A stretch of DNA of 64,000 nucleotides from Oxyruncus cristatus (GCA_013399855.1 VXAY01002371.1:510321-574320); one strand, 5' to 3'; numbered from the stretch's first letter, positions 49,275-63,300 are shown. Notes: generated by a model not told the origin, from the sequence alone. Made by a program: numbers and translations.

Positions 49275-50357
49275 ATTATTTTATTTCTCACAGTATTTTG
49301 GCTTATCTTAGTGGTCTTTCACAGGAACCCTAGAATGTGACTTCTAATTGTGGTGCCACCTCAGCCTGTATCTAAAAATCATAAATAATTTTTCAGTCAT
49401 AATATTTCACACCTATACATATGGGGGGGAAGTGTTTGTGCCAATTATTTTGTGTATGTTCTTATTTTTGTTTACAGTAGTGAAATTCCACGTTGCCTTT
49501 TTTCACACTATAAAATTTTCTTCCCTACTAACAAATAAAATTTGTTGTTCTTCAGCACAACCCTTGGAATCCAGGGAACTGTACAGAAGTGCTTTTTATT
49601 TCAAACACTAACATTAATGATCCTACTTTCTGTGTTAGGGAAATGGGTAAATCTATCCTTTCTTCATGGCTCAATCAATTTTCTTTTTTAAAGGGAAAAC
49701 CTGTGCTCCTTTTACCTTCAGACAATATGTCAGTATTTCTACTGTGTTATATAGACGGTAGATTTAGGGGTTGGGTTTTTTCCCCATAAACCAACTATAT
49801 CCATACTGCCTATTTGCTCTGAAGCTCATATCTGAAATATGCATACTACACTTAATCCTTCAAGGATTGGTTTTAGCATTGCAGTTTGTGCTTCTGCCTG
49901 CACAAGGTTGGTTGTTCTCACTAATTCTGCTCTCTTATCTCATACTGTATCTGCAATATAGATTCATACGAGTGGTGCAGTACTCTATGCAACCAGTGAT
50001 ACTTGGTGTGTTGTGTTTTCCAGTGACTCCAGACACAGTAAAGAGCAGTGTTTGAGTGCTCTCCATAGAGATGCTAGTCTTCTCTGTGTCTGAGTTGCAT
50101 GTTGTTCCTGCTTAGCTTGCTGAGGTCCACTGAAAGAGTGGTAGCACAGTGCACAAAGATAGGGGGAGTGCTTTGTGATTTTGTACAATAATCTTTTGCA
50201 GCCTTGTTAAAACATGAGGTCTTAGAAGTTTGCTCTAAAACAGACAGAGAAACAAAGCTGCTAGTTTGCAGGAAACTTCAGTTTGGGCCTAAAGTTTGCA
50301 TTAGATCATATTGGGCTTGGATGCTTCAAATCCCCTCTTTAGCTTCTCCGTAAAACA
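49275..50357. other. Unique AT-rich non-coding stretch
   Basis: No gene was recognised. Frames at 49348-49611 and 49771-50055 (+) are rich in hydrophobic residues because of T-rich composition and lack recognisable domains. Confidence 0.45.
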
Positions 50358-50870
50358 TCATAGAATCATAGAATCAACTGTGTTGGAAATGACCTCTGAG
50401 ATCATCAAGTCCAACCCTTGATCCACTACCCGCATGGTTACTAGACTATGGCACTAAGTGCCACGTCCAGTCTCGTCCTCAAAACCTCCAGGGACAGAGA
50501 ATCCACCTGGATGCAGCCCCGTTCACCACCCCTCTCTGGGCCCATCCATCCAGCCAGTTCCTAACCCAGCACAGAGTGCCCCTGTCCAAGCCATGGGCTG
50601 CAGCTTTTCCAGGAGAATGCTGTGGGAGATGGTGTCAAAGACTTTGCTGAAGTCCAGATAGACACATCCACAGCCTTCCCCTCATCCACCAGGTGTGTCA
50701 CCTGATCATAAAAGGTTGGTCAGACAGGATCTGGCCTTCCTAAACCCGTGCTGGCTGGGTCTGATCCCTTGTCCATCCTGTAGGTGCTGTGTGATTGCAC
50801 TTAGGATGATCTGCTCCATGATTTACTATAGGTAAATCAGGTGCAGGAACCTCCACTATCTCTCTCCCCA
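50358..50870 (-). mobile_element. CR1 LINE copy, antisense
   Basis: The left edge has the CR1 tail in reverse: CATAGAATCATAGAATCAAC at 50359-50378, then GGAAATGACCTCTGAGATCA and TCAAGTCCAACCCTTGATCC. Further right come CR1 blocks in reverse order: AAAACCTCCAGGGACAGAGA, then GGAGATGGTGTCAAAGACTT, GCTGAAGTCCAGATAGACAC, CATCCACCAGGTGTGTCACC and ACCCGTGCTGGCTGGGTCTG, fading out near 50870. The spacing between the 3' tail part and the reverse-transcriptase-derived part looks shorter than in full copies, so an internal deletion is likely. The double octamer tail is intact, pointing to one of the younger copies here. The open frame 50458-50661 (+) is antisense to it and is not a gene. Confidence 0.93.
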
Positions 50871-53800
50871 CCGAGCCCAGAGAATCCTGTAAGGAAGCCA
50901 GGCTTGTTTTTCATAAAGAGCCTTGTGTTCAAAAAACACAAAACATTAAAAAACCCAAACACACAAAGCCAAAGTCCCATCCAAAAAAAGTTATAAAGAT
51001 TGAGTTTTTGCATTTTCTTTTTAAAAGATCAGTTGTGCTTCCCTGAAAAATCTTTAGGCCAGTTCCCTGATGGGAATTGCTCTCTGACATTGGCAAAGGC
51101 ATGGCCACAGTGAGATTAATGTATTATTTTCATCATACGTAGAAACTATATGGTGCCATCTAAGAACTGAACACAGACTTTCATTTTATTTTTAGCTCCT
51201 ACATCTTATGCTTTATTTATCTGGTTTTCCTTTTATAATTCACAAAGCATATCTTTTAATCACACCAAAAAAAGATAAGTAACGTATTTAATCTAAATGC
51301 ATGTAGTTTTAAAAGAACCTTGGTCTGGCATTTGAAACCTCCAGTAAGGACAGAAGTAAAAGTACAAGTTTACATTGCTTTTCAGGTCTTGGACAGTAAT
51401 CTGAATATGGGAGAGTATGGTAGAGAATATAAAACAGAGGATGGCTGTCAATCCATCGTACCCCTCTCTGGGTTCCCTTGATACAAGAGTGACTTCTGTA
51501 ACCTGTCATAAAATTTAGAGGCGGTTTAAGCTCAGCAGCTTTAAAAAGATTGAAAATTATTTTCTTTTTTATTTTTTCCATTTTTTTAGGGTACTTCTAA
51601 ATCTCACTGGTGTCTGCTCTGACATGCAACAGCGATTCTTCTTTTACTGTGAGGCAAGGCCTGAGGCTCTAATCCATGTCTGCAGGTGACCTGCAGTAAA
51701 AGCTTGTCAGAATTACATCTCACTGTGGATAGGCATAAGCATTCTTTCTCTTTTTTAAGATTCTCCCCTGTAAGCTACCTGACCTGACCTGACTAACCTT
51801 CACAATGGGGGTGAGGAGCATAAAGTAAAATTAGCTATGCATGTTTTGCTATCAGCCTGAGATCTCCATCATTGACTTCTGTCAACCTCCTTGGCAGGAA
51901 AACACTCTATTCTTCCCACGCTTTGCTTTATGAAAACAATGTTTGTTCGTTAAAATTAGGAAGAAGAAACAAAACAAAACCCTCCATCATATATTTAGTT
52001 TATATCAGATAGTCCCAGAAACCAAACCCCACATGTTTATTAAGATGTGTCTCCCTGTTGCTGTGACCACCTGGCGTTGCAAAGAACAGACAAGGAGTGA
52101 TTGAGTGTGGATTTTTCCTCTTTATGTATTAAACTTGAGTTTATTCTGAGTCTGGCTCCTAAATAGAATAATCAATGCCATTATCTCTTCCTCCCTTATC
52201 TAAATCACATCAGGAGATCAATAGCTACAACAAAGACAGCCAGTGCTTTCTTTCCACTGGGACTCATTACTTTGCTGCCCAAGATGGGGGTATAGATATT
52301 CTCGGGAAGGTTATCTGGTGTTCCCTGGTAGTTAACAACAACTGTCAGTTATTAATGGTGCTCTGCAGCCTCACCTTTACAGTGCTGTGACTGATAGCAG
52401 GACATGTTTATAACAAAATGAATCTCTGCTGCCTTTTTTCCTCACCCTCCTGAATCTTGTTTGCTCTTTAGTTTCCTTTCTCCCCTCCTGTCTGCTGTTG
52501 CAATCTTGGGCAGCATGTCTGAGAATATCAAATGTTGGGGGCCTTCTCATTGACATTCCTCACCAGTGCAGGTTTGCTTTTATACAGGCTAACATCTGCT
52601 GCAGTATTACAAAGACTAATTAAAATAAATTCAGATCCTAAATTAGTCTTTTCAGTAACATTTATTACACAAGACACTGGGTGATAAAGTGTATTATATG
52701 GTTAAGCTGAAACAAAAGTCGTATTTTTATTGGCTTTGCTGGCCAGTCAGGAGCAATATCCCCAAATAAACTTATATTTGCAATACAGTACTTTCCACTG
52801 GACTAATAAGGAAGTCTACCACTATGTTCTCATGTTTATTTAGACATATCAACTAAATGTAAAAATTTATGCAAGCAAACAAAAAAAAGAAAGATACCTT
52901 TCTCCTGTTAGTTTGGACTATGCTCCCATTTTTTCTTGTCAGAAACAGACAGCCAGTTTGCAAATCCTAGGTGAACGGCATGACAGACAATTCACACATC
53001 AAGTAATCAAATCCTCAAAGGGGTATTATCTGCTAATTTAATGGCTTCACTCTCTACAATGGCACAGCCTCAGTGTAAGTGCAGATCCCACGCTACACCA
53101 TAATCTGCAGTGGGGAAGCTGGTCACAGAGGTTCTGTAAACCCAAATTTCTGTGTAGGGATGAGCAAAGAGAAGGAAGGCAATGGTACCTGAAGTACACT
53201 TGGTATATATCAAACATTTACACAAGTTAGAAATATATGGATGACCAGGATTGTGTTTATTCCTTATTACTTATTCCAGAGAAGCAGAACAGGGTGCTCA
53301 AACAATAACATTGTCACTCTTTTGGCCTGCAAGGATGTAAATGAATGAAAATGAGAGGAAAACAGTTGTGAAACTGTGCCCTCTAGACACGCTAAGCTAA
53401 AGAGCCAAACATAAAGCAGTCACACTGCATCTTTTTTCTAATGCAACATCAGGATTTGCTTGTCAAATCTTATAGGCTTGACCTTATGCCAAGTGAAAAT
53501 AATGTAATTTTAGTGGTTGGATTTGATAGGAACAAGAGTCACCTTTCTCTGCAGGTAAACTGGGGGGGTTTCTGACACATGGAAAAGAAAAGAATGTGGG
53601 ATATTTCATGTCTTCAGACCATCAATGAACATCATCATGATGTGAAATATGTAGCTTAAAAAGGCATATCTTAATAAGGAACTGGATTACTTGTATTTCC
53701 AGCTATTTGTGCTGCTTATTGGGAGGTTATTATGATGGGGTTTCTATGGCTCTGTGTTAATAAATTCCTTTGAAACCTTTGGTGACTACTTTTACCTGCA

Positions 53801-55667
53801 GTCACGCTTCATTTTTGATGAAATAGATTAGAAAGAGCAAAAACCATTTTTACTTTTGTTTTGGTTGTTTCTTAATGTATGTAAGAAAATATTCAGGAAT
53901 GTGGAGTGTTAGGGGTATTGCTTTCCTTTACCTGCACAGCATTTCAAGTGCAAGACATCTTGACCTAGACCATTCTCATTTTTATTTCTTTATACATTTT
54001 AGGTGCTTTTTTTTGTTATCTTTTTCTTTAAGTATTTTGAGTCCTTTTAAAGTTAATAGCTTGGCATCTCTACTGCTACTGAAAGACTTTGTATGCCTTC
54101 CAGTCAATGGGAAATAAGTTAGTTGGCAAATATCTGCGTTTCTTTGTGTATGAAAGAGAGGGCCCTTAGAAATACTGTTTTCTTTGGTAGCTTTTATTTG
54201 GGGCCTAAAATATAGCTTAAGGACATATTTTCCAATAGCTCTCCATTGACTACTTGGTTTTTCTTACATTAAAGAGCAAAGCAGTGCAGGAGTTAATAAA
54301 AAGACAGGTCTGTAAAAGGGCATAATATGTTACAGACAACTCAGCGCCGATGTTTATGTTTTCTTTTACTCTGACAGTCCCCAGATTATAATATACAGAT
54401 TGAGTATTTCCAAGGACACAACAGGGAAACGTGCAGAGAATTCAAAATGGGCTATGGTAGGACATATTCAAAACAAACAAGAAAAACTGTCCAAAAAATA
54501 GCCCTGTAAATAACCAAGCTTCAGAGTAAGAAAATATCAACAAAATACTTAAAAGGAGTGAATGAAAGAGATGAGCAGTAAAAATAAGCTCTCTTAAATT
54601 AGAAAAACACAAATGAAATAGAATTGTCTGTGTCAGGATTTCTTGAGAAATCTGCGTAAAGTTTCTTTTTTCCCTGATAGGGTTCTTTTGATTTGGTTTG
54701 GTTTGGTTTTTTGGTGATGTAAATAAAATGACTTGTATCTAGTTTGTTGCCTTAAATCAGTCTAGGAGAAAAAATGAACTGGTTAGTTAAATTTTGGATT
54801 GGCCAATATCAGCTTCTTACATCTTTGTTACAAGGGTGACGTCATATTTTTGTCTCACATCATGATGAAAGGCTTATTACACCTGTTAGAGTACAGTGTT
54901 CCTTTCTTCATCTAGATTTGGTTTTGAGCTTTTTTCTGTCGATTTGGGGGCACTAGTAGCCATCCACCACTATCTCTGTATTATTATTGCTCTCAGTACT
55001 ATTCAAGACCCAAAAGAGATGAGAGCATCTGACTTAAATCTTTAAATCAAAGTGTGATCCTTAACTAACACAAACAAGGGATCATTGCAGTGTAAAACTG
55101 GGAAGCTATATTAATGTACACCTTCACCTCTGCCACACTGAAAACTGAGTGATTCTGGATTTCAGATTCAGTCTCCCAGGAATAATAGTTTGGTCATATT
55201 ATTCACAGCGTAATGTCTGGCTACAGTTTAGCAAAAAGATGAGAAGGGAGGAACAAGGCAGCAAGACAGGCATACCATGCGGGAGTGCTGATGCTGATGA
55301 GATGTTTCACTACGATGATTAATGCCCATTTACAAAATTGGGCTATTTACAAAATTGAGCATGTAACTTAAAGACTGCCTGGGTTAAAAGGAAGTGTCCC
55401 TGCCCGCTGACTCCCACTGTTCCCTCTGTCCCGTTGTGCCATAATTACGGCTGAGCCTTGTGCAATGGCCTGTCCCAGGTGGCATTAGTCCAGGTCCTGC
55501 TCACTGCAACTGCTCCTGTCTTTTCCTGGTGTGTTGTGCCAGGCTGTAGGAGTGAGGGGACAAGGGAAAATTTAATGGAAGGAAAGAGATTTCCATTTAT
55601 GGCTGTTACTCCACTGTGATTCTGGGGTAAGAGCCATTATAAGGGTGTTTCAGAGCACAACAGGAAA
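50871..55667. other. Unique AT-rich non-coding stretch
   Basis: No gene was recognised. Contains A-rich runs (50930-50990), a GC-richer patch at about 55390-55560 without any recognised reading frame, and mostly short frames elsewhere. The part around 52560-52720 is free of repeats and rich in TAAT words. Confidence 0.45.
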
Positions 55668-55905
55668 AAAGTACCATAACTAGGAGTAATGGGATAAGAT
55701 TGAGCAAAGGCAAATGGAGGCCATTTCCTGACAGTGAGATCTCTTAGACTGTGGAATGGGTAAGTCTTCCAAGGGAAGTGGTAGAAGTCCAAGCACTTGA
55801 GTCATTTAAAACTATAGTGGACAAAGAACTCAGGAGTGTATAATAGGGAATAATGCACCAGTGACCACAGAATGAAAGATGGACGTAGTATGTCCTTCCA
55901 TCTCT
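55668..55905 (+). mobile_element. Old diverged CR1 LINE fragment, sense orientation
   Basis: The segment keeps the CR1 3' order with many substitutions: an AACTAGGAGTAATGGGATAAG block, then GCAAAGGCAAATGGAGGCCA, AGACTGTGGAATGGGTAAGT, CTTCCAAGGGAAGTGGTAGA and AGTCCAAGCACTTGAGTCAT. It ends in a decayed TGTCCTTCCATCTCTAATTT tail with no intact octamer. Like the copy at 38947, it appears older than the others. Confidence 0.7.
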
Positions 55906-58900
55906 AATTTTAGGAATACATACAGACTGCTTGAAGCTTTCCAGCTAAACATATTTTGGAAAGTCCCTTTGTAGAGAAAGAGTAATAGCTGCAGGTGTCT
56001 CTTAAAGGAACTACTGCTTGTATTTTAATGTTGTTCCACAACCTTTCATTAGATGTTTCCTCTTCGGGTGACAAGTTGCAGGCTTTTGCAGCTGAGTGAA
56101 CTCCAGTGAGAGGGACAGCTTCCATTTCAGAAATGCCATTTTTCCTCCTTGTGTCCTTGTGCATGCCCTGTACTCAAATATGTCCAGCACTGCTGTACCT
56201 AAATATGTATGGCGCTGTTAATATTAGTTTCAAGCTCTGGGATGCCTTTTACCTTGTTTAACCATTTCTATACATTACCTAAAACACAGAAACAATATTG
56301 TCTGTGCAAACCATATCTTTCACCTTACAGCCATATATGTTGGCATGATGGAGTGGGCCTTGCAGGAAGAGAAATTAATGGTCCTGCAGTTAAACGCAGG
56401 GAAGGGAAAGCACCTCATAAATGAGCGACTGTAACAATGGCAAGCACAAAGAAAGCACATGTGAGAAACACAGCAAAGTCTAGAATTTCTAAAAGAAAAA
56501 GAAATGGGGAATTATGTGGTGCCAGAGAGCATCCAAGGTAGTAGCAATGAGGTTCTTAAGCGTACTTGAGCATGAACATATGATGCAGAAGGATAGTGAT
56601 GTGAGCAATGCAGTGCCCAAGAGCAATAGACCTGAAAGGCCAATTTTTTGATAACTTGGAGGTAAAATTAAATATGTGCAACAGGAGTCACTAGGAAGAG
56701 CAGAGAAACATGTGAAATATTTTTCTTTTGGAAATTCCACTGCTTCAAGTAGAAAAAATTGATCTTATGATGCATTGAATTAACAACTGCATCTAACCTG
56801 TAGCTTTGTCCTTCTTTTGCTGTAGCATTCATAATATAACCTTAGATTAAACAACGGATTGCAGAACTCATGAGCAGGTGCAATGTATCTATGACTTGCT
56901 TCTCTCAACCTTATACCTCTTAGTGGGTGCTGGCAGAAAATAAAACTAGCAGAATAGGCTTGGTCTAATCTGCAGTGTTGTTTGTGCTAGAAAATGGAGT
57001 AGGCTAATACACTCCTAAATCTTTAGCACCCTGTAACGATTAGCGATCTTCAAAAAGTTGGTTTCTTTTTTACTGTGACTTGTATTTTTTTAACGTTGCA
57101 AGATTCATTTTTAACAAATCTGATCTGAACATTCCCTTGTTTACTCCATATTTTTTACCTTCTTTCAGTGTTTTTCTAAATACACATGAGCCGCTATCTC
57201 AAGATTCTCTAGTTAAAAGCCTTATCTGAGAACTGAAACAAACACATCAGCCCACTCTGGACTATGTACATATCACATTAAGTCTTTTTTATCTTGGGCT
57301 GTTTAAATGCAGGATTTCATTTATTTATTTTTATTAGCTGCAGTGGCTAATTCTACAATTTTGACCTCTCACTAAGATGTCCATTTGGTCAGCACCTCTA
57401 TTTCACTGATGTATGTGGTCAAGATTTTGAAAAAATTTATTGTGCTGCAACTTGGTGTGTCAAAAGAAATGATAACAATTTTATTTGTCTTTTCTTAATT
57501 CAAAACTTCTATTTTGCTTGAGGTGTCATCTCCAATTAGCAATAGCAGCTTCAGACATTTTTATATGTTTTCTGTTGTCTATACTAAGCAGACAGATCTG
57601 TTTCTTGCGAGCCTGTTCTATTGCAGAGCAAATCCATAAACTTTCTATCTTAAAATAGATTTGTATAGGATAATAATAAAACTTAACTATCAGCATTGTA
57701 CCTGAATAGTTCTTGCTTTATATGTATTTTATATTTATAATGCTCTTCTATATTTAAAATAACAAAGAAACACTAAAGGAGGAGCAAAATTCCACTGACT
57801 ATACCAGTATTTATCCACTAAATGAACACCTTTATGGTATCATTTAGATGAAAGATAGGCGTATTAAAAAGCGTATGTAATGATAAGACAGAGTGTGTGT
57901 GCATACTTTATATAGTCCAGTAGAAAGCTGTGCTGAAATATGTAAATGGATGAACAGCATATGTAACCGTTGCCTACCAATAAATATATTTCCACAATAT
58001 TTCTTGTAAAACGTTTTCCAAGAGGGAAAAATAAGAGCATGTGAATGAATACTGATTGCACTAGTGATAACGGCGTCTGATCAAGAGAGGTGGCTGGTAG
58101 ATTCAAATCATTGTCAGCTCTTGCCTTCTAGGTAGCTATTTTTCAATGCAGGATTTACCATAAAGATCAGAAAAACAGCTGGCAACAAGCAGCTCGTTAT
58201 AAAGAAGACTTTTAAGTGTCATCTTCTATCTAGCTGTGTATGACTTACTTTAAAATGTAGCTATTGAATGCACAAACTTATTGAAGACCCAAAACTCCAT
58301 TTGACTGGTAAAATCCAGTTATGGCATTAATTGTTTTAAGGTTTCCATGGGAATATGAGTCAGTGAAGAGCTGAAAGGGGCTGGGGATGGACTATGTTCT
58401 GGAAATTCAGTTACCATATTATGACAAGAGTGTTTCACTGGACATATCTGCACTGCCATTAGCAAGCAGAGAGACACATGGCAAATAGTACCAGGTAATA
58501 TACAGCAAATTGCAGAAAACTACAGCTGAAAAGAAAAAATTGAAGGACATGTTGGATGTTTAAAGAAGGGCAATAACTGAGATAATGATTTTTTCCTTTC
58601 ACTCAGTTGGAGCAGCAATGCAGTTTTACGGTCCATACAAACTCAGGCACACTCTGCACTGCTGGTGGGAATGGTGTATCTGCACCACAGTCAATACTGA
58701 GAGAATTGGATTGGGATGATTCTGAAGATGAATTTTCAAAGCACCTTCTTTCCAAAGCAGAAAGCTGTGAAAAAATGTAGTTGCCATCATCAGGATTTTT
58801 ATTTCTATTTCTTTTGTAAGATGCTAACTTGTTCTTCAGTCTTCTTTATTTTTGTTTCCCTCCACAATTCCTGGAGCTCTCTCTGTATTACCAAGTATCT

Positions 58901-59568
58901 AATTCAACTTTCATATCTGTTTTAGCTATCTCTTTGTTATAGCTACACTTGAACAAGCTATCCGGCTAAATATTCTGTCTGAAAACTCAGACCAGCAGCT
59001 GAGAAGAGTTAGTTTGGATGGATGGATAGATAAATGGTTATCCAGAATAGCTCTTAGAGCTGTCTATTTTAGCAAACTATTTAAGCTGTCAGCCCCTGTG
59101 TATGTATAGCCTACTTATCACACTGGTATCTGAACACCTGTCAATTTAGCATTAGAAATCCAGTCCAAGTCTCAATCCATCTGTGGAGACTCACTGGCCA
59201 TTCCCTACTGCTTTAGATGAGTAGATTAAAAGATGTGATATCCAGCCATACTTTGCTTTTTGCTTTCTAGTCTCTTATCTGAAAGCTTGATCTAGAGCTT
59301 CCTAAACTGTCAGGACAGACTCTTTTTGATTCCTTAGAAAAGGTAGTTTGTAGTTGTTCACTTGCTCTTATTGGAAAAAGGTTTACCTCTTTCAAAAAAG
59401 GAATTTTCATTAAAAAGTCTTGCAAAGTTTCCAAGATAAAATGATAGTTTCCATTTTTCCCAAACTTATTCTCCTTTTTTAGTTTTTTTACTCTTTTCCG
59501 TATCTTGTCTTTTATCTGTGAGTTTGTTTTTGTTTTTCACATTACTACTTGGGCAATATGCTATGCTT
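55906..59568. other. Unique AT-rich non-coding stretch
   Basis: No gene was recognised. A small GATG/GATA run lies at about 59014-59033. Open frames are at most about 85 codons (55910-56164 minus, 56489-56740 minus) and have no recognisable features. Confidence 0.5.
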
Positions 59569-60354
59569 GTTTAAAAGTAAACTGGCTGGATAAATGAACC
59601 CAACTCAAGCAAGATTACAAGTCAGAGTTACAATTTAATAAAAAGATTACAATACATACAATGACACAGAGAAAAAAAGGTTTTAACCCACAAAACCAGA
59701 TTTATAACCCCGCACCCTTGGACAAGAACAGAACAGTGTTCGTCCACCCCTGTGCTGAGCACCACTGGTCCCTCTGGGGGTAAGATAAAAGGAAAGGAAA
59801 CCTGTTGGTCTGGATGGTAGTCACAGTTCTGTCGAAGTAATGATCACAGTCTTGACTAGTCCCAGCCCTGTTGAAGTTCTGGTCCTCCTCTGCATCCAGT
59901 GGTACCAGAAGTCCTAAAACCCCAAGATTATATATGCTGAGGTTCAGGTGGCAATGCCCAGTGCCTCCCCCAGGGTGGGGAGTTTCACAATGGGTGATTT
60001 AACTCTGTGAGTCTTGAGATGTTTTTGGAATCTTTGGTGGTCTGGGTCGTTGCAGCTGCCCATTATGCCAGTCCAGTATGGCCCATTAGCAGAGATGACC
60101 CCTCAGGCTGGGTGTCAAGGTGCTAATTCCTCCACCCCTCAGGCTGGGTGTCAAGGTGCTAATTCCTCCACCCCTCAGGCTGGGTGTCAAGGTGCTAATT
60201 TCTCCTCGGAGGGGAGTTATCACAGCTGAGTCATTGGTGTGAAGACAAAGAAACACTCCCCTTCCTTGCAAGGTTCTTTAATACCCTTGTAGCCTGAGGT
60301 GTCAGGTGTGCCCTGGGCAGCTGCTGCAGGGGATCCATCAGTAATAGTCCATCA
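59569..60354 (-). mobile_element. Endogenous retrovirus LTR, antisense (probably solo)
   Basis: Read on the minus strand, the element starts near TGATGGACTATTACTGATGG (60354) and ends GTTTACTTTTAAACA (59569). A TATA box, TATATAAT, lies at 59927-59934 (minus). An ATTAAA polyadenylation signal at 59634-59639 (minus) is followed by a T/G-rich TTGTAACTCTGACTTGTAAT segment. This order (U3, TATA, R, polyA signal, U5) fits an LTR. The block structure resembles LTRs I associate with songbird retroviral families, which is a recollection and not a search result. The U3 part carries three tandem 36-bp units. No flanking target-site duplication was recognised, so the edges are approximate. No internal retroviral sequence lies alongside, so it is probably a solo LTR. 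Confidence 0.65.
60099..60206 (+). repeat. Three tandem 36-bp units within the LTR
   Basis: The units are 60099-60134, 60135-60170 and 60171-60206, each starting CCCCTCAGGCTGGGTGTCAA. The first two are identical. The third differs at three bases near its end. Because 36 is a multiple of three, frames run through on both strands and give repetitive 12-residue peptides. These are artefacts of the repeat, not genes. Confidence 0.95.
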
Positions 60355-63300
60355 GAAATTATATAGAGGGTGTAGAATACACCTTGTCTTGGTTATACCC
60401 ACATAGTGATAAACTGGTCCCAACCCCTGTAACTAGGACATATGCCAAAGAGAAAGTGAAGATTATTTTTTTTCCCAGTAAAGACAATGGATAAAGACAA
60501 CACTTTGTAGAATGTATCATCAAGGTAGGGATAGTCACTTGACAGTCAGAAATGCTAAGTTTTGAAAGTGAAGCTGTTCTACACAATGCGTAGCTGAGAG
60601 TCATCTAGAAAGAGGAAAAAGGAAATCCTAAACAAAATTGAAAGTTTCACCTCTGATAACTGTCTATATCTCGACCAGCAAGAGTTAGAGCAAGTTTTTC
60701 TTGCTTTTGTTCTTCTGATTCTTTCCCTCATCCCACTGTGGGGGAGCGAGGGTCTGGACTGGGTAGGGGCTTAGCTGTCAAACAGCATCAGCCCACCACA
60801 GTCTATGATGACTTAACTTTGGAAATGATGAAAAAGACCAAGTCTCCTCTGCTGGAGATAAGAACTTGTTATCAGCTCCTCCCTGCTATGCAGCTTTATT
60901 TACTACTAATTTACTTGCTGTATTCATAGGTTGTTTGCAATAAAAAATATAATGGGGAGAAAAGGACATGCATATAAAAATAAATCGCTGGAGGTGTTAG
61001 TGACAAGTTGCTCTCAAAGGAAACTGCTGATCAATGTATAGGAAAGATGAAGGGGTGTGATCATGATCAGACAACAAGGTTAGCAGTATCAATCAAGTCT
61101 CCTAAAATAGATGGAAGAGTTGCCATTTCATGTCTTCAGCTACAACCTGGTCTTGTTTTCTGGTTTCAAATATAAAATAGCAATAAAGCATCCATCTACC
61201 TGACATCCTTTTATGTTCTCTTTCAATCATGGGCCGCAAAATGTTTCTTTTCAGGTTTACTCTGGTTTGACAGCCCTGTTATTGCCTATCACTTTAAGGA
61301 GTTGAAAGGCTGGGGATTGATTTCATTTTTTTTTAGCTCTCAAGCTTTTTTCATGTGGAATCTGTTTCTCACTTGGTTTGCATTTCATCTAGGATAATGC
61401 TGGCTATCAGTGCTTGAATAATAATTGAACTGAAGCAAGCTGTTCAGCCTAAGGTCTCAAGCTGGGAAAGCTGTGTATGTCATGTGTGGGTATTTCAAAA
61501 GAATTTAACATTCCAAAATTAAGTTGCAAGTAAAAACACATATAGGGGGGGAATCTGTGCAGCTCTGGCTATGCAGCTGCACTACTGCCTTCAGCAGTAG
61601 CGAACCTGACTGAACCTGAGCTAGCCCTTCACATTCTTTAACAATTTTTGTCAATGGTATGTAGTAAAGCACTGAGAGGTGGAAAATGGCATACTAGTAA
61701 TTTTGAAATATGGATGAGCCGTGTTTCTCCCACCCCTTCATATGCTTACCTTCTGTTGAATGGCCTTTAATAGTTACCATACTTGAAAATGAACTTTTAT
61801 TTTGATACCATTATAGTGCTGCTAAAATATAGATGCTGGTTGTAGCTTTTGTAATTATGTGGCTACACCTTTAGTTGACAATAATGCTATATCATTATTG
61901 TTCCACCATCTGTAATCTCTGCTAATAAGTATTTGAAATTGTGGCTCAACTGGCAGAAAAAACAAGCTTATTTTACAGAATCAGTCTGTAAGTGGATGGG
62001 TGATCATGCAATTTGTAGATTGCTTTTATATTGAATGTCACAGACACATTCTACTTAAATTTGGCAGATCTTGGTAGCTGGATATGAACAGTTTTAGGTT
62101 GCAGTTTTGCTTCACCTGCACCAATTTCTGTACTCAGAAATCTCCTGTCTGCAACAGGTTTTAGCTGTGACTTGGAGGCAGTATTTTAGTTGGGGATAGG
62201 GGAGCAAAAAATTTTTCACTTCATGAAACTAAACAGACATCTACAAAACTACAGAATGTTTTATCTTTTTTTTTTCATTATGTTGCTGTTTGAAGCACTC
62301 TAATACTCTTATAATCTCCTATATACCATTTTTTCTTCAACTTGGGTGAAAAATTTTTATTAATGGTCCAAATAATAATCACGTCTTGTAAGTCACAATC
62401 TGATGGCTTGAAAACATGGGTTAATTAAACCTTTGCAGAGTGTTTTTGAGAAGCTTTAACCTTCTTCTGGCCTACTTAATCCAAACATGGCAGTGAAAGT
62501 TCACCAATATACAAGCATTTTTACATGTTTTACTAGTTATTCACATGTGCAGTTACTGTGCTGCCAGACAGACAATGTGATTCCACTGTGCTCTGGAGAC
62601 AAGCAATAAGGAAGGATATGTAAAATATTAAGAAAAGGTCTTTCTATAAGAAATTCTTTCGTTTGCATAAAAGATGACATAAGACACAAAAATGTGAGTT
62701 AATCACGGAGGTTAAACTATAAAAGAAAACACCATGCTTAGAGAGAGAGAGAGACATTCCTGTTGTAGCTATCTGTGAATTTATGATACTGCTGATGGAT
62801 ATCTTTTAAACTTCAGAATTAATGAGCACCCTGAGGACAATGAATGACAGTTAGTTAAAAAGGAATAGAAGAGTGAAGGGGCAGTATTAAATGTAGGCTT
62901 TTTTGCTCTGCAGGGGTAGGGCATTTTAAAATCCTTTTGCTGATAAATATAAAATAATTTCTGTTTTGAAAAAAAATAAGCTATAGCCAAATTCGAAATT
63001 GCACAAACAAGTTACAGTGTAGCCCTTGCAGCTTAGTTCCTTTATCACGTAAAAAAGAGAGCTAAATAGCATTAATTAAACCAAAACCCCTTAGCTTTTT
63101 CTTTACCTTTGAAACTTCAAGGAGAAATGCCAAGCTTTCAAATGTCAGATCATACCCAAACTGTCAGTGTCTTCCTTTTTTTAGAAGAGAAGACAGGAAA
63201 TGTGCTGCATTGGGACTGTATTTTGGTGTGTACATAAAGTTAGGAAAGGAGTCTACAAGCTTGAAATATCCCTTCCTGAGCAGGTGCCTGCAGAATCCTG

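Noticed and set aside
50458..50661. 67-codon proline/serine-rich frame
   Set aside because: Antisense to a CR1 copy; typical of GC-richer CR1 sequence.
60099..60206. Possible CRISPR-like array of short repeats
   Set aside because: The units are directly adjacent with no unique spacers, and the setting is a vertebrate LTR.
60014..60271. Frames with 12-residue repeats on both strands
   Set aside because: They arise from the 36-bp tandem units inside an LTR, not from a repeat protein gene.
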